DNA of 8,279 nt from Alphaproteobacteria bacterium (GTDB lineage Bacteria > Pseudomonadota > Alphaproteobacteria > RF32 > CAG-239). Shown here piece by piece: positions 6,686 to 8,279 of this stretch. The first letter of the stretch is position 1. Every line of letters starts with the position of its first letter. Made by a program: the position numbers and the translations under genes. Where the stretch lies: contig JAGCRL010000241.1 of assembly GCA_017964705.1 (NCBI GenBank), positions 1 through 8,279 of the forward strand. Direction: 5' to 3'. The notes beneath the pieces were generated by a model. That model saw only the letters and a list, made by a program, of their open reading frames with translations, did not search any database and was not told the DNA's origin.

Positions 6686-7738
6686 TTAAGGTAATATCAC
6701 CGGCTGGCGAAAAACATTTTCCATAAAGGATAATGAAATATAGCTTAAAACTAATGCAATAACAGGAGAAGCCACCCATCCAGACATTAACTTTAGTACT
6801 AACCCCCATTTTATTCCTTTACCACCTTTGGCTATCCCTATACCAATAATTGCACCGATTACAGCTTGTGTGCTGGAAACCGGCACTGCCGGCAATGTTG
6901 GCAAATTAAGTGATAAAAGTATTTGTTCGATTTTATTTGATGAAAACATGATTAACACTAAGGATTGAGATAAAATTACAATCCATGCCACCATGGGAGA
7001 CAAGCTTAATAAATTTCTTCCGACATTTTTAATAGTTTTCTGGGAATAAGTAAATACACCGGTACATGCGGCAATTCCGCCTAATAGAAACAAAACCTGT
7101 ATACCGCTTAGAGTATAAAAATTTCCAATCTTAAATGAAGAAAATTTACATGAATCAATAAATACTCCGACAACATTGGCCATGTTATTTGCACCTAATG
7201 CATAACCACCTAAAGCTGTGGTTAATATCATCCCTACTCTCACCACCCAGTCTTGCCATAAAAGATGTATTTTGCAACGACCTAATATCCCTTTTATTAT
7301 CCAATATAAAATTACAGCTATACATCCTGCTATTATGGGACATATAATCCATGAACTGCATATTCTGGCCAGTGTTTCTATATTCGTCTGACTTCCTGTA
7401 TATAAATTCCACCCAACAATTCCACCAACAATTGCTTGTGATATTGAAACGCTAATACCAGATTTTAACATTAAAAAAACTGCTAATGCAGAGGATAAAG
7501 ATACGGAAAATGCCGCCGGCAATGTATTAATACTTCCTAGAGTATTTAATGTATCTGCAGTATTTTGACCGCTTAATACTGAACCTAAAATAATAAATAT
7601 TCCGGCAATTGCTGCCGCAAAAGAGAAACGTAACATTTTTGTTCCAACGGCCGTACCAAATATATTAGAGGCATCATTAGCCCCTAATGACCATCCTAAA
7701 AATAAACCGCTGGAGAGAAAAAACAGGTACGTAAACAT
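6686..7738 (-). CDS. PiT-family inorganic phosphate (or related anion) transporter
   Basis: PiT proteins are cation-coupled secondary transporters of phosphate in the inner membrane, built from two inverted repeats. Both repeat signatures are present in this 350-aa protein: GANDASNIFGTAVGTK (19-34) and GANNMANVVGVFI (182-194), with the second halves SISQAIVGGIVGW (98-110) and PVSSTQAVIGAIIG (286-299). About ten hydrophobic helices are evident. The length fits the short bacterial subfamily (around 330-360 aa) rather than E. coli PitA (about 500). The ATG at 7738 lies 3 nt after the upstream stop, with its ribosome site AGGGAAA inside the end of the DUF47 gene, which suggests translational coupling. 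The DUF47 partner favours phosphate; some short PiT proteins, such as B. subtilis CysP, carry sulfate, so the substrate is inferred. Confidence 0.9.
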   Translation of the reverse strand: MFTYLFFLSSGLFLGWSLGANDASNIFGTAVGTKMLRFSFAAAIAGIFIILGSVLSGQNTADTLNTLGSINTLPAAFSVSLSSALAVFLMLKSGISVSISQAIVGGIVGWNLYTGSQTNIETLARICSSWIICPIIAGCIAVILYWIIKGILGRCKIHLLWQDWVVRVGMILTTALGGYALGANNMANVVGVFIDSCKFSSFKIGNFYTLSGIQVLFLLGGIAACTGVFTYSQKTIKNVGRNLLSLSPMVAWIVILSQSLVLIMFSSNKIEQILLSLNLPTLPAVPVSSTQAVIGAIIGIGIAKGGKGIKWGLVLKLMSGWVASPVIALVLSYISLSFMENVFRQPVILP

Positions 7739-7741
7739 TCG

Positions 7742-8279
7742 TTAAATTTCCCTTTTAATTGCAAATATCAATAGAGAATCGATACAATCTTCTGCTAAAT
7801 CTGCAATGTCTGCCACTTCTTCAATAAATGTATTTATTTGAATTTTTTGGGCTAATTCTAAATTTGAATCAAAAACGTCATTTCTTAATTTTGCAGAAGT
7901 CTTATCACTTTGATGTTCCAAAAGATAAACTTTTTTAGAATAATCCCTTAATGTTACCAAATCTCTGAAAAATGCTCTTGAAGCAATGGCCATATTTTCT
8001 GCACAATCTGCAACTTGTTTAACTAATGTCTTTAGATCATCATGATAAATTTCCGGAATATCGGGTCTCTCGATGTAAAATTTATGAGCAACTTCATCAA
8101 AAAGATTTATTACTCTATCTAAATTTTCCACCAATTGAAGAATATTACCACGCATATCCGGGATTAGATTTTGTTCATACAAGCGACTTTCTATTTCTCG
8201 ACGTAAAATATCGGAATCATGTTCGATTGTTTTAATTTTTTTGCTGGTATGGCGATAATTTTCGCTTCTTTGTTCTTGC
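7742..8279 (-). CDS. DUF47/PhoU-like Pit accessory protein, 5' end beyond window
   Basis: This belongs to the DUF47 (PhoU-related) family, cytoplasmic helical-bundle proteins commonly encoded with PiT transporters and thought to modulate them, as in the orfA-pit (pap-pit) operon of Sinorhizobium. 178 residues are visible and the frame stays open to the right edge, so the true start is outside; about 35-45 N-terminal residues are probably missing from a usual 210-225. An internal TTG at 8180-8182 should not be taken as the start, because the 32 codons before it encode family sequence (KTIEHDSDILRREIESR). Two PhoU-type acidic metal-binding motifs are visible, EHDSD and EHQSD, and a further EEVADIADLAEDCID near the C-terminus. 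Its stop lies 3 nt before the transporter start. Confidence 0.88.
   Translation of the reverse strand, partial: QEQRSENYRHTSKKIKTIEHDSDILRREIESRLYEQNLIPDMRGNILQLVENLDRVINLFDEVAHKFYIERPDIPEIYHDDLKTLVKQVADCAENMAIASRAFFRDLVTLRDYSKKVYLLEHQSDKTSAKLRNDVFDSNLELAQKIQINTFIEEVADIADLAEDCIDSLLIFAIKREI

Noticed and set aside
7185..7412. Open frame of 75 codons inside the PiT transporter gene
   Set aside because: Out-of-frame shadow of a clearly conserved transporter.
8026..8235. Open frame of 69 codons on the plus strand opposite the DUF47 gene
   Set aside because: Antisense to conserved DUF47 coding sequence, with no ribosome site or family match.

Overview
The window looks like chromosome from an AT-rich alphaproteobacterium. 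The S2 N-terminus, the ParE subtype and the short PiT transporter paired with a DUF47 protein all read as alphaproteobacterial. Intergenic DNA and the orphan membrane gene are very AT-rich. This is judged from protein character by eye, not from a database search. No IS element, CRISPR array, tRNA or rRNA was seen.

Layout: (1) Positions 1-1182, minus strand, hold the translation operon rpsB-tsf. It has a clear sigma70-type promoter, a roughly 140-nt leader rich in hairpins, rpsB, a short GC-rich hairpin, and then the first 55 codons of tsf, which run off the left edge. (2) Positions 1262-2325, minus strand, hold an unrecognised 7-TM membrane protein preceded at 5 nt by a possible 45-codon small ORF. 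(3) parE (topoisomerase IV subunit B), plus strand, starts divergently at 2377. (4) A membrane-anchored protein with a remote DUF1566-like C-terminal domain (4455-5099, plus) has its own strong promoter, whose -35 box lies inside a perfect inverted repeat. A 16-bp perfect-stem bidirectional terminator closes it against the convergent operon. (5) Positions 8279 to 5161, minus strand, form a tightly packed operon: a DUF47/PhoU-like Pit accessory protein (cut by the right edge), a PiT-family anion/phosphate transporter, and a GT39/ArnT-like membrane glycosyltransferase.

The housekeeping genes (tsf, rpsB, parE) are complete where visible and ordinary. The parts worth a second look are the rpsB leader RNA, the small ORF plus orphan membrane protein, the operator-like palindrome and poor ribosome site of the DUF1566-like gene, and the linkage of a lipid-sugar glycosyltransferase to phosphate uptake. 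I did not see an evident new defence or mobile system here.
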